Source: Cellulophaga algicola DSM 14237 (lineage in GTDB: Bacteria > Bacteroidota > Bacteroidia > Flavobacteriales > Flavobacteriaceae). Taken from it: a stretch of DNA of 64,000 bases. The DNA lies in NCBI RefSeq assembly GCF_000186265.1, contig NC_014934.1:930001-994000 (forward strand), written 5' to 3'. This document shows positions 35,763-44,935 of the stretch, in pieces. Under the pieces are notes generated by a model. That model saw only the letters and a list, made by a program, of their open reading frames with translations, had not been told where the DNA came from and searched no databases. Numbering within the stretch: the stretch's first letter is position 1; the number at the start of each line of letters is the position of its first letter. The position numbers and the translations under genes were made by a program.

Positions 35763-36716
35763 TTAGCCTTTGCGCTTTATTACTTTAAGTACTGCTGCTA
35801 TAATGGCTTTATCATTTAAACCATATTTCTCCATTAATTGCGCTGGCGTACCCGATTCTCCGAACGTATCCTTAGTCCCTACAAATTCTTGTGGCGTTGG
35901 CAGTTGTGTGGTTAATAAGCGGGCTACACTTTCTCCTAATCCGCCTAGTATATTATGCTCTTCCGCTGTCACAACGCAACCTGTTTTCTTAACTGATTTT
36001 AGTATTGCGGCATCATCTAAAGGTTTTATAGTGTGGATGTTGATCACCTCAGCACTATATCCTTGTTCTTCTAAGGCTTCTGCTGCTTGTAGCGCTTCCC
36101 AAACTAAATGCCCTGTAGCTACAATAGTCACATCTGTACCTTCTGTTAATTGTATGGCCTTTCCTATTTCAAAGGTGCCTTCTGGCATAAAAACAGGCAC
36201 TACAGGCCTTCCAAATCTCAAATAAACTGGACCATCATAATCAGCTATGGCTATAGTTGCTGCTTTTGTTTGGTTGTAATCACAGGTATTAATTACCGTC
36301 ATTCCCGGTAACATTTTCATTAGACCTATATCTTCTAGAATTTGATGCGTGGCACCATCTTCTCCTAAAGTTAACCCTGCATGGGAAGCGCAGATTTTTA
36401 CGTTTTTCCCAGAATATGCAATAGATTGTCTAATCTGATCATAAACCCTACCCGTAGAAAAATTAGCAAAAGTTCCTGTAAACGGGATTTTACCGCCTAT
36501 GGTTAATCCTGCAGCAATCCCCATCATATTGGCCTCTGCAATTCCTATTTGAAAAAAACGTTCTGGATTCTCTTCTATGAATTTTTCCATTTTTAGAGAA
36601 CCTATCAAATCTGCACAAAGTGCAACCACATTAGGGTTGGTTCTTCCTAATTCTGCTAGGCCTGCTCCAAAACCGCTTCGGGTATCTTTTTTTTCTGTGT
36701 ATGTATATTTTTTCAT
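35763..36716 (-). CDS. Transketolase, C-terminal subunit
   Basis: 317 residues: the pyrimidine-binding domain and the C-terminal domain of transketolase, encoded separately from the N-terminal half (36753-37595), as in many Bacteroidota and archaea. Motifs: GIAEANMMGIAAGL near 57-70 (the Glu that activates thiamine), TGTFANFSTGRVYDQIRQSI, and the C-terminal VTAEEHNILGGLGESV. It pairs with the N-terminal subunit to transfer two-carbon units between pentose and triose phosphates. Confidence 0.9.
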   Translation of the reverse strand: MKKYTYTEKKDTRSGFGAGLAELGRTNPNVVALCADLIGSLKMEKFIEENPERFFQIGIAEANMMGIAAGLTIGGKIPFTGTFANFSTGRVYDQIRQSIAYSGKNVKICASHAGLTLGEDGATHQILEDIGLMKMLPGMTVINTCDYNQTKAATIAIADYDGPVYLRFGRPVVPVFMPEGTFEIGKAIQLTEGTDVTIVATGHLVWEALQAAEALEEQGYSAEVINIHTIKPLDDAAILKSVKKTGCVVTAEEHNILGGLGESVARLLTTQLPTPQEFVGTKDTFGESGTPAQLMEKYGLNDKAIIAAVLKVIKRKG

Positions 36717-36752
36717 GCTATAATTTCAATAATTGTGTGTCTAGCTGATGGA

Positions 36753-37595
36753 TTAATAATCGCCTATAGTTTCTGGATTCTGTGCTAAGCCCTTTGCTAA
36801 CTGTTCATCATTAGGTGCTTTGCCATGCCAAGCATGCGTATGCATCATAAAATCTACGCCGTTCCCCATAACCGTATGAAGGAGCACACATACAGGTTTT
36901 CCTTTTCCTGTTCTAGATTTTGCCTCTTTTAATCCTGCTAGAACAGCTTTTAAATCATTGCCTTCTGGAATATCTAAAACATCCCAACCAAAAGCTTCAA
37001 ACTTTGCCTTAATGCTACCCATAGGCATCACTTGCTCTGTAGCACCATCTATCTGCTGCCCATTTAAATCAATCGTTGCAATTAAATTATCAACCTTTTT
37101 TCCGGAGGCATAAAGAATTGCTTCCCAATTCTGGCCCTCTTGTAATTCGCCATCACCATGTAAGGTGTATACCAATTTAGTGTCCTTATTTAACTTTTTC
37201 GCTTGTGCAGCCCCAAGTGCTACAGACAAGCCTTGACCTAAAGATCCTGAAGCAATACGCACTCCTGGCAAACCTTCATGCGTGGTTGGATGCCCTTGCA
37301 GGCGTGTATTTAATAAGCGAAACGTAGCTAACTCTGCTACCGGAAAATATCCTCTGTGTGCCAATACGCTATAAAAAACAGGAGAGATATGTCCATTAGA
37401 TAAAAAGAAGAGGTCTTCCCCTACACCATTCATGGTAAAAGGTTCTTTTAAGTCCATCACTTCATTATATAATGCGACTAAAAATTCGGTACACCCCAAA
37501 GAACCTCCAGGATGTCCTGAACTTACTTTATGTACCATTCTTAAAATATCTCTCCTAGTTTGAGAAACCTGTTGTTCTAATTGTTCTATTTCCAT
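36753..37595 (-). CDS. Transketolase, N-terminal subunit
   Basis: 280 residues, the thiamine-diphosphate-binding half: SSGHPGGSLGC near 25-35, HGDGELQEGQNWEAI (146-160, with GDGE for Mg) and IDLNGQQIDG near 175-184. It forms one active site with the C-terminal subunit encoded 36 bases downstream. It lies 2 bases after the transaldolase gene. The function is carbon shuffling in the pentose phosphate pathway after xylose uptake. Confidence 0.9.
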   Translation of the reverse strand: MEIEQLEQQVSQTRRDILRMVHKVSSGHPGGSLGCTEFLVALYNEVMDLKEPFTMNGVGEDLFFLSNGHISPVFYSVLAHRGYFPVAELATFRLLNTRLQGHPTTHEGLPGVRIASGSLGQGLSVALGAAQAKKLNKDTKLVYTLHGDGELQEGQNWEAILYASGKKVDNLIATIDLNGQQIDGATEQVMPMGSIKAKFEAFGWDVLDIPEGNDLKAVLAGLKEAKSRTGKGKPVCVLLHTVMGNGVDFMMHTHAWHGKAPNDEQLAKGLAQNPETIGDY

Positions 37596-37597
37596 GT

Positions 37598-38251
37598 TTA
37601 ATTTCCTTTTTGGTAATCTGCTAGAAACTGTGCTAATCCACTATCGGTAAGTGGGTGTTTTAGTAATCCTGAAATTGCGGATAATGGTCCGGTCATTACA
37701 TCAGATCCTATTTTAGCACAATTAATAACATGCATTGTATTACGAACAGAAGCAGAAAGTATTTGCGTACTAAAATTGTAGTTATCATAAATAAGTCTAA
37801 TCTCTGAAATAAGATGCATCCCATCGGTAGAAATATCATCTAACCTTCCTAAAAAAGGAGACACATAGGTAGCTCCTGCTTTTGCAGCTAACAAAGCTTG
37901 CCCAGCAGAAAATACTAAGGTTACATTAGTTCTAATACCTTTGTCTGAAAAATACTTACACGCTTTAATACCATCTTTAATCATAGGTAATTTAACCACA
38001 ATTTGTGGGTGCAATGCGGCTAATTCCTCTCCTTCAGAAATCATGGTTGCATAATCTGTTGCAATTACTTCTGCACTTACATCGCCTTCTACCAAAGCAC
38101 ATATGTCTTTATAATGTTTTAAGATGTTTGCTTTCCCTGTAATTCCTTCTTTTGCCATTAAAGAAGGGTTAGTGGTTACACCATCTAATACGCCTAAAGC
38201 TTGAGCTTCCTTAATCTGTTCTAAATTTGCTGTATCAATAAAAAATTTCAT
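37598..38251 (-). CDS. Transaldolase/fructose-6-phosphate aldolase type
   Basis: 217 residues, the short TalB/FSA-like class. Schiff-base Lys87 is in IVVKLPMI, with [11 protein letters not shown] near 26-36 and GRLDD near 137-141. Short transaldolases of this kind transfer dihydroxyacetone between sugar phosphates; some act as fructose-6-phosphate aldolases. It is the first gene of the minus-strand operon and, with transketolase, covers the non-oxidative pentose phosphate reactions. Xylose isomerase and xylulokinase are not in this window. Confidence 0.85.
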   Translation of the reverse strand: MKFFIDTANLEQIKEAQALGVLDGVTTNPSLMAKEGITGKANILKHYKDICALVEGDVSAEVIATDYATMISEGEELAALHPQIVVKLPMIKDGIKACKYFSDKGIRTNVTLVFSAGQALLAAKAGATYVSPFLGRLDDISTDGMHLISEIRLIYDNYNFSTQILSASVRNTMHVINCAKIGSDVMTGPLSAISGLLKHPLTDSGLAQFLADYQKGN

Positions 38252-38491
38252 ATTCCTTTTTAAAGTTGATTATTTATGAATCTATAATTTGTAGTTCGTG
38301 AGTCTGTAGGATTGTTTCAGAAAAAAACTTTTATCAACAGTCTCCTCCTACTTACGCTATACCTTGTTTTGCACCTTCTAGGGAAAATCTTACAAGATAA
38401 TAGGTGCTAAACACCTCTCTTTAGCCGTATAAAATTAGCACCATAGCTAGCCAACCTCCAAATAAAAATGAGTTTTGAGCGGTAGCGATTT

Positions 38492-38519
38492 CAAATTTAG
38501 CCTTGTCTTTTTTTCCAAA
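38492..38519 (-). promoter_or_regulatory. Promoter of the transaldolase operon
   Basis: Read on the minus strand, TTTG at 38519-38516 and TAAATTTG at 38499-38492 match the TTTG/TAnnTTTG consensus with a 16-base spacer, the same spacing as at the fic promoter. The start codon is about 240 bases downstream, so the leader is long. A TTACGTAC site is 8 bases upstream of the -33 box. Confidence 0.5.
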
Positions 38520-38593
38520 AAAAAGTCTTACGTACAATCATTAGCGCCCTAAGGACAACTTTACAGCGGTGTAAGGCTATTTTGAAAAGATGA

Positions 38594-38615
38594 TTTACGT
38601 AAAGGTTTACGTAAA
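38594..38615 (+). promoter_or_regulatory. Tandem TTTACGTAAA palindromes, candidate LacI operator
   Basis: Two perfect palindromes TTTACGTAAA at 38594-38603 and 38606-38615, separated by GG. The shorter form TTACGTACAA occurs at 38528 and 38720. A central CG in an AT-rich palindrome is typical of LacI-family operators. The only LacI gene in the window is at 29384. Confidence 0.5.
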
Positions 38616-38782
38616 TTCTTTACAATCTTCTAAAAAACAAACAAGTGATACGCATCGTAGAAAGGAGCTAAAACCCCAAGATTAAGCCTCCTTTTTTAGC
38701 ATGTTATTTTCTACAGAAATTACGTACAAAAAAAATACTACCCAAGCTCAAAAAGACTGAATACCCCTTTAAACACCCTAAG

Positions 38783-38798
38783 TGCAACAAATGTTTCA
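38783..38798 (+). promoter_or_regulatory. Candidate hybrid-regulator site before GH10
   Basis: TGCAACAAATGTTTCA differs at one base from the perfect palindrome TGCAACAAATGTTGCA, which is the reverse of the site at 60922-60937. It is 77 bases upstream of the GH10 start codon. Confidence 0.5.
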
Positions 38799-38874
38799 CT
38801 GTTTGCTTCAATCTTAGTATCCATTTATACCCTCAAAAAAATACCTTTAAAAAAATATTTAAACGAAATAGAAT

Positions 38875-40014
38875 ATGCTAAGAATTGCGCCCTTATTTTT
38901 AATGTTCCTTACCTTTTTTAGTTGTAAAACGGAGAAAAAAGAAGTAGAAAACCAAACGAAAGAACAAACACCCATCAGCCTAAAAAATGCTTTTGCTGAT
39001 GATTTCTATGTGGGAGCGGCCATTAATAGTAGTCACATAAATAAGACCGATACACTTGGTCTTAACCTTGTTACCAAAGAGTACAATACTATTACCCCTG
39101 AGAATATTATGAAATGGATGTATCTACATCCTGCAAAAGACACCTTCTTTTTTGACGAAGCAGATGCTTACGTAAATCTTGGACTAGAAAACGATATGCA
39201 TATTGTTGGTCATACCCTAGTATGGCATAGCCAAATTGCAGATTGGATGAATACCATAAAAGATAGCACGGAAATGGCAACTATTATAAAGCATCATGTG
39301 AAAACAATTGTCTCTCGCTATAAAGGCAAAATAGATTCTTGGGATGTGGTAAATGAAGCTTTAAATGAAGATGGTAGTTTTAGAACATCACTATTGTACA
39401 ATGTAATGGGCGATAGCTATTTAGAAATTGCATTTACGGAAGCTGCGAAAGCAGATCCTGAAGCTTCTTTGGTGTACAATGATTACAACTTATGGAAACC
39501 TGAAAAAAGAGAAGGCGTTGTACGTTTAGTAAAAAAATTACAAGCTAAAGGTGTTAAGATTGATGGCATTGGAATGCAGGGCCATTATTCTATTCCTGGG
39601 CCTACTCTTAAAGATATAGAAGATAGTATTGAAGCTTTTGCTGCATTAGGGGTGAAGGTCATGTTTACAGAGCTAGATATTACTGCGCTCCCTAACCCTT
39701 GGGAATTAGACGGAGCGGCCGTAGAACAAGACTATTCTACATATGAAGGTGATATTACGATGAATCCTTATGCTGATGGAATGAATGATTCTATAAATAA
39801 GGCACTCTCTGTTAGATACAAAGATTTATTCTCCCTCTTTTTAAAACATAAGGAAGCTATAAGTAGAGTTACTTTTTGGGGCGTAACAGATCGTGAAACT
39901 TGGTTAAATGACTGGCCAATAAACGGGCGAACAAATTATCCGCTTTTATTTGATAGAGCCTACCAACCTAAGGATGCATACCACGAAATTATTGCGCTAA
40001 AACAAAATAACTAA
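38875..40014 (+). CDS. GH10 endo-beta-1,4-xylanase lipoprotein
   Basis: 379 residues. Lipobox FFSC (Cys17). The GH10 TIM barrel has acid/base Glu161 (SWDVVNEALN), nucleophile Glu266 (VMFTELDIT) and the substrate-binding WHSQ near 117-120. It is probably on the outer membrane facing out, cutting xylan backbone. It is the first gene of a plus-strand group with a symporter and a GH43 enzyme (gaps of 41 and 8 bases). Confidence 0.92.
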   Translation: MLRIAPLFLMFLTFFSCKTEKKEVENQTKEQTPISLKNAFADDFYVGAAINSSHINKTDTLGLNLVTKEYNTITPENIMKWMYLHPAKDTFFFDEADAYVNLGLENDMHIVGHTLVWHSQIADWMNTIKDSTEMATIIKHHVKTIVSRYKGKIDSWDVVNEALNEDGSFRTSLLYNVMGDSYLEIAFTEAAKADPEASLVYNDYNLWKPEKREGVVRLVKKLQAKGVKIDGIGMQGHYSIPGPTLKDIEDSIEAFAALGVKVMFTELDITALPNPWELDGAAVEQDYSTYEGDITMNPYADGMNDSINKALSVRYKDLFSLFLKHKEAISRVTFWGVTDRETWLNDWPINGRTNYPLLFDRAYQPKDAYHEIIALKQNN

Positions 40015-40055
40015 CCAATTCTATTCTTACAGAATTTTGTAATTCTCTGATTCCT

Positions 40056-41477
40056 ATGAGTTCAAACTCGCAAAAACTTAGCACCTTAGAAAAAATAGGG
40101 TATGCACTGGGAGACCTTTCTGCCAATCTTATTTTTCAAACCTTAATGACTTTCCTTGCTTATTTCTATACGGATATTTATAAAATCCCGACAGGAACAG
40201 CAAGCGCCATTATATTTTTCGTTGGCTTATTTGCTGCTATTATTTTCAATCCGATTATAGGAGCTTTGGCTGATAGGACAAAATCTAGATGGGGTAAATT
40301 TAGACCTTGGATTTTATTTACTGCCGTTCCTTTCGGAATTATCTCAATCCTTACCTTCAGTACGCCCGATTTTAGTGATCAAGGAAAAGTTATTTATGCC
40401 TTTATTACCTATACTTTACTCTTGCTGTTTTATGCTGCAAACAACTTGCCTTACTCTGCTTTAAGCGGGGTAATTACAGGAAACATGGCAGAACGTAATA
40501 GTATTTCATCCTACCGATTTATTGCTGTAATGGCAGCGCAATTTATGATTCAAGTGTTGTTATATCCTGTAGTAAATTATGTTGGCGAAGGTAACCAAGC
40601 TATAGGAATGGAAAAAGTAATGACCTACCTAGCTATTATAGGTACTGTACTATTACTAATTACTTTTTTTACTACTAAAGAGCGTATTGTTCCTAAAGAG
40701 GAAAACCAGTCTAGTATAAAAGAAGATGTAAGCGATTTAGTTAAAAACAAGCCTTGGTTGATCATGCTCGTTTTAACTACCCTAGTTTTTATCTCCTTGG
40801 CTTTAAAAGGCGGAATGTATATCTATTATTTTGAAAACTATGTAAGTGAACCTGATCTTATAAATTTCTTTGAAAGTATTGGAATATCAAACCTAGATGA
40901 TGCCCCAGGATACGGGTTTAGTGTATTTAATGCTGGTGGAATCATCTTTATGATTATAGGAATTCTATTCTCTAAAAAATTAGCCGATACCTATGGTAAA
41001 CGTGATGTATTTGGAGTAGCATTATTTATAGCCACATTATTTATCGTTGTGTTCTATTTCTATCCTCCTGATGCCATCATTCTTATGTTTTCTACACAGA
41101 TATTACATGGCTTCTTTTACGGTGTTACTATACCTTTATTATGGGCTATGATTGCAGATGTTGCCGATTATTCTGAATGGAAAAATAACAGAAGGGCAAC
41201 CGCAATTATATTTTCTGCAATGCTCGTAGGCTTAAAATTAGGACTCACCTTTGGGGGTTCTTTTGTAACGCTACTCTTAGGTCATTTTAATTATGACGCT
41301 GCACTAGAATTACAAGATATAGAAACCATAAACGGAATTAAAATCTCTATGAGTGTCTATGCTTCCATACCATTTTTCTTAGGGATTATCCTCCTGAAGT
41401 TCTATCCTATTAATAAAAAGATGGAGCTTATTATTGAAGAAGATTTAAAACAACGAAGAATTAGTACAACAGAATAA
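40056..41477 (+). CDS. GPH-family sugar:cation symporter
   Basis: 473 residues, twelve helices, of the glycoside-pentoside-hexuronide family (GYALGDLSANLIFQTLMTF near 12-30, and GALADRTKSRWGKFRPWIL near 68-86, both diagnostic). Relatives such as XynP/XylP carry xylosides and xylooligosaccharides with a cation across the inner membrane. Located between a xylanase and a xylosidase gene, which fits import of xylooligomers. Confidence 0.88.
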   Translation: MSSNSQKLSTLEKIGYALGDLSANLIFQTLMTFLAYFYTDIYKIPTGTASAIIFFVGLFAAIIFNPIIGALADRTKSRWGKFRPWILFTAVPFGIISILTFSTPDFSDQGKVIYAFITYTLLLLFYAANNLPYSALSGVITGNMAERNSISSYRFIAVMAAQFMIQVLLYPVVNYVGEGNQAIGMEKVMTYLAIIGTVLLLITFFTTKERIVPKEENQSSIKEDVSDLVKNKPWLIMLVLTTLVFISLALKGGMYIYYFENYVSEPDLINFFESIGISNLDDAPGYGFSVFNAGGIIFMIIGILFSKKLADTYGKRDVFGVALFIATLFIVVFYFYPPDAIILMFSTQILHGFFYGVTIPLLWAMIADVADYSEWKNNRRATAIIFSAMLVGLKLGLTFGGSFVTLLLGHFNYDAALELQDIETINGIKISMSVYASIPFFLGIILLKFYPINKKMELIIEEDLKQRRISTTE

Positions 41478-41485
41478 AAAAAGTC

Positions 41486-42523
41486 ATGCCAGAAGAATCT
41501 ATTGAAAACATTAATTTTGATGCATTAAATGCCAAAGCAATTTCTCAACCCTTAGTAGACCATATGTATACTGCAGACCCGTCTGCACACGTATTCAATG
41601 GTAAAATTTATATTTATCCCTCTCATGATATTGATGCAGGCGAAGCATTTGACGATTTAGGTAGTCATTTTGCTATGGAAGATTACCATGTGATTTCTAT
41701 GGATTCTATAACTAGTGAAGCAATAGATCATGGTGTTGCTTTGCACGTAAATGATGTACCTTGGGCTAAAGAGCAAATGTGGGCTCCAGATGCGAATGAA
41801 AAAGACGGGAGCTATTATTTATTCTTCCCTGCTAAAGCACATGATGGTATTTTTAGAATTGGAGTAGCCATAAGTAATTCTCCTACGGGACCTTTTACAG
41901 CACAACCAGAAGCTATTAAAGATAGTTTTTCTATTGACCCTGCCGTTTTTAAAGATGACGATGGTAGCTATTATATGTATTTCGGAGGTCTATGGGGCGG
42001 ACAATTACAACGCTGGAGAACTGGACAATTTAATGCAGAACAACCCGATAGCCCTACCGCTTTTCTTCCTGAAGACCATGAACCGGCACTACTCCCTTAT
42101 GTCGCCAAAATGACAGATGATCTATTGGAGTTTTCAGAAAAACCTAAAGAAATAGAGCTTTTAGATGAAAATGGAAACTTACTATTAGCTGGCGATAATG
42201 ATCGACGCTTTTTTGAGGCTGCCTGGTTGCATAAATACAATGGAAAATATTATTTCTCTTACTCTACAGGCGATACCCATTTTATATGTTATGCTATGGG
42301 TGATACTCCATACGGCCCTTTTACCTACGCAGGTAGAATATTGAATCCTGTAGTAGGGTGGACATCTCACCATTCTATTTGTGAAGTAGAGAATAAATGG
42401 TATTTGTTCTACCATGACGCTAGTTTATCTAAAGGAGTTACCCATTTAAGATCTGTAAAAGTGGCAGAAATAACATATCGAGAAGATGGTAGCATAGAAA
42501 CTTTAGACCCTTATCGCGATTAG
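41486..42523 (+). CDS. GH43 xylosidase/arabinofuranosidase, cytoplasmic
   Basis: 345 residues, no signal peptide. Base Asp31 (TADPSAHVF), Asp151 (SIDPAVF) and acid Glu244 (RFFEAAWLHK) are in the GH43 positions of a five-blade propeller. The layout (short, single domain) recalls GH43 subfamily 1 enzymes. It probably acts on oligomers brought in by the symporter 8 bases upstream. It ends at 42523 and overlaps the end of the convergent GH16 pseudogene by 4 bases. Confidence 0.85.
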   Translation: MPEESIENINFDALNAKAISQPLVDHMYTADPSAHVFNGKIYIYPSHDIDAGEAFDDLGSHFAMEDYHVISMDSITSEAIDHGVALHVNDVPWAKEQMWAPDANEKDGSYYLFFPAKAHDGIFRIGVAISNSPTGPFTAQPEAIKDSFSIDPAVFKDDDGSYYMYFGGLWGGQLQRWRTGQFNAEQPDSPTAFLPEDHEPALLPYVAKMTDDLLEFSEKPKEIELLDENGNLLLAGDNDRRFFEAAWLHKYNGKYYFSYSTGDTHFICYAMGDTPYGPFTYAGRILNPVVGWTSHHSICEVENKWYLFYHDASLSKGVTHLRSVKVAEITYREDGSIETLDPYRD

Positions 42524-43487
42524 TTTTTCTGAAAAACACGCACATAGTCTATACTTAAAATGCCGGATACTGCGAAGCAATTTGCGGTACCGGTAAATTA
42601 CCTCTTACTGAAAGATTCATTACCAAATAAAAAGTATCATTAAAAGGATACGGTTGTCCATTTGTCTTTTAGGGAGCGAGTGTATGGTAAGGCTGGTTAT
42701 TAAGTTACCAAGTAATTTTATTTTCTTCCCAGATTATGGAGAATACATGATATCCTGCGGTAAAATCTTCTTCAGGAGTTTTGGAGTATACCGAATTAAA
42801 TTGATGGCTCACTAGATTACGCCCGTAATCCGCAGTTCCTAATAGTTCTGCTGGCCCTGCCTCCTAGATACTCCATAATATCTATTTAGCCACCATTAGG
42901 CCACCAAGCGGCAGGATCCTCAACAATGTATTCTTTAATAAACAACTACAATGCCGCCCAAGTACGCATTGCATTAGGCATAGCCACTCTAATAGCTCTT
43001 GGCTATATTGGAATTCAAATTTATCAGCAGTATGGATTATTGTTGAAATATACTTCTAATCTGATACGTTATCTTTTATAGCGGTAATGACTAAATTCCC
43101 ACTTTTAAGCGCATGATTATTTTCCGTATACTACTGTAGTTCATTATTTCCCCACCCGCATAAATTTGGACAACCAGTACCTTTATGAAAACTCCAATTT
43201 TGATTCGTCAAGGTAGCCGCATCAAATTCATCATTCCATCGCAAAACATACCCCTCATAAGATTAAGGAGCATCATAGCCACTTTCTGGAAGTAATACGG
43301 TTCCTGAAGTACAGGGCTCACTGCTAGTGCCACCACAATTTATTGTTGTCTCTAAACCATTTATAATGCCGTCTAGGCACGTTAGTACCGTTCCTGGAAT
43401 CACTGGAGCGCTGTCCTCTTTGTCCGTTGACGAAGAGCAAGCTATTATGAGGAGTGCTACGCTTACTATTAAAATACTATTTTTCAT
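42520..43487 (-). pseudogene. Decayed GH16 glucanase-type lipoprotein gene
   Basis: The N-terminus (MKNSILIVSVALLIIACSSS) is a good lipoprotein signal from 43487, followed by a Cys-rich DGIINGLETTINCGG stretch, then an in-frame TAA at 43263-43265. Downstream the minus strand still reads GH16 sequence in pieces: LRWNDEFD, NWSFHKGTGCPNLCGWGNNE, then HTADKFEFQY, PNGG-stop-IDIMEY and DYVRVFQKN, in more than one frame with many stops. The catalytic EIDIME begins with TAA in place of the first Glu codon. GH16 enzymes cut beta-1,3-glucan or agarose-type polymers. The remains are clear, so the gene is a pseudogene. Confidence 0.85.
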
Positions 43488-43502
43488 AATTAAAAATAAA
43501 AA

Positions 43503-43533
43503 AGCCGTCAAAAAGTTAACTTTTTTGACGGCT
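43503..43533 (-). terminator. Terminator of the PKD-GH10 gene
   Basis: AGCCGTCAAAAA (43503-43514) pairs with TTTTTTGACGGCT (43521-43533) in a 12-bp stem. It lies 20 bases beyond the stop codon of the GH10 gene and just before the GH16 pseudogene. Confidence 0.8.
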
Positions 43534-43552
43534 CGTTATACGTGATTGTTTC

Positions 43553-44914
43553 TTAATTTAAACCTTCTAAGAATCCTATGTACCCTAATTTCTTATCATA
43601 ATTTTCATCAAATAATAGTGGCCAATCTGGAACACCATGAAACTCTAATAACCACGATTCATTATCTCTTAATCCCCATACCGTTAGGGCAAATTTATTG
43701 TCAATAGGAATAGCGTTATAAATTTGCACTACTTCTTTAAATTTTGCTTGTTGCTGTGCTCCTCTAGCGCTAGACAATTCCATAACAGCTTCATCTTTTT
43801 CTGGATTAGTGCGTATATCAAGTTCTGAGAAATGCATCAATAAGTTTCTAGACACGGTACCATTTACCACTGCTTGGATCTCTGATGCAGCAGGACCATT
43901 GTATGAAATGTGCATTTGTGCACCAGCACCATCAATTAAATCTCCTAAGCCATCTATAAGATTAAAGATTGCAGCCCTTTTTGAAGCACTCGAAGCAAAA
44001 TTATAATCGTTATAAAAAAGCAAGGCGTCTGGATCTGCATTTCTAGCAAATTGAAAACATTTTCTCACATAATCATCACCCATTCTATCTTTAAAAATAG
44101 AACCTCTTAAAGCATTTCCATTATCATCTGCAATTGCTTCGTTTACCACATCCCAAGAACGTACTTTACCTTTAAAATGATTCATTGTGGTTGTAATATA
44201 ATCCTCTACCATAGCCTCAAATTCTGCATCTGTACCCGTAAAATCTTCTACCCAACTAGGAGTAGCATTATGCCAAATTAATGCATGACCATGTACATTC
44301 ATATCGTTTTCTTGAGCAAAAGCAACGATAACATCTCCTGCAGAAAAATCATACGTATCTTCTGATGGGTACATTATATTCATCTTCATTTCATATTCAG
44401 AAGAAAGGTTATTAAATTCTTGCTTTAATAGCGCGGTATGTTGCCCACCTCCATTAATGTAACTCGCTCTTGTAATCATCCCTACAGAAAAATCGGTTGC
44501 TGCATCTTTTAAAGTACCTGAGCCTGAACTACACACTCCGTTAGGACAAATACCACCTTCATCTACTAGAATATTTTTACTGGCAGATGTACTTCCAGCT
44601 GTATTGGTTACAGTAAGTGTTACCGTATACTCTCCTAGTGCATCATAACGAACTTCTTCTTTACCTGAAGCATCATTTACAGTTGCACCTCCTTTTCCAA
44701 AGTCCCACACACTTGTATATTCTCCTGAACCTACAGTGGTATTATTCAAATAAACAAGATTCCCGTCTGTTTCTGAGACTTCAAAATCAAAACTAGCTTG
44801 TATTTTATTAATTGGAATTATTGGCTCTTGGTCCTCTCCAGAATCCTTATTACTACAAGATACTGCCACGAGAAGTAAAAATGTAGCTACTAAAAATTTA
44901 GTTATTTTAATCAT
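43553..44914 (-). CDS. GH10 xylanase lipoprotein with PKD domain
   Basis: 453 residues. Lipobox VSC (Cys20), then a PKD domain at about 38-118 (YTSVWDFGKGG, GEYTVTLTVTN), a short Cys-containing linker and GH10 at about 130-453: acid/base Glu259 (SWDVVNEAI) and nucleophile Glu364 (HFSELDIR). The PKD part likely holds the enzyme off the cell surface. It is a second GH10, only distantly similar to the one at 38875, and both active-site Glu are kept, unlike its neighbours, which are decayed. Confidence 0.92.
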   Translation of the reverse strand: MIKITKFLVATFLLLVAVSCSNKDSGEDQEPIIPINKIQASFDFEVSETDGNLVYLNNTTVGSGEYTSVWDFGKGGATVNDASGKEEVRYDALGEYTVTLTVTNTAGSTSASKNILVDEGGICPNGVCSSGSGTLKDAATDFSVGMITRASYINGGGQHTALLKQEFNNLSSEYEMKMNIMYPSEDTYDFSAGDVIVAFAQENDMNVHGHALIWHNATPSWVEDFTGTDAEFEAMVEDYITTTMNHFKGKVRSWDVVNEAIADDNGNALRGSIFKDRMGDDYVRKCFQFARNADPDALLFYNDYNFASSASKRAAIFNLIDGLGDLIDGAGAQMHISYNGPAASEIQAVVNGTVSRNLLMHFSELDIRTNPEKDEAVMELSSARGAQQQAKFKEVVQIYNAIPIDNKFALTVWGLRDNESWLLEFHGVPDWPLLFDENYDKKLGYIGFLEGLN

Positions 44915-44935
44915 TGTTATTTTTTTGTTGATATA

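Larger units (their letters stand above)
38252..38874. promoter_or_regulatory. Divergent regulatory region of the two xylan operons
   Basis: 623 bases without a gene. It holds a minus-strand promoter (38492-38519), four TTACGTA-type sites (38528-38535, 38594-38603, 38606-38615, 38720-38727) and one palindrome resembling the hybrid-regulator site (38783-38798), described separately. A small hairpin AGGTG..CACCT lies at 38402-38416. Confidence 0.6.

Noticed and set aside
39168-39178. TTACGTAAAT inside the GH10 gene
   Set aside because: It lies in coding sequence and is a single copy; likely chance rather than an operator.
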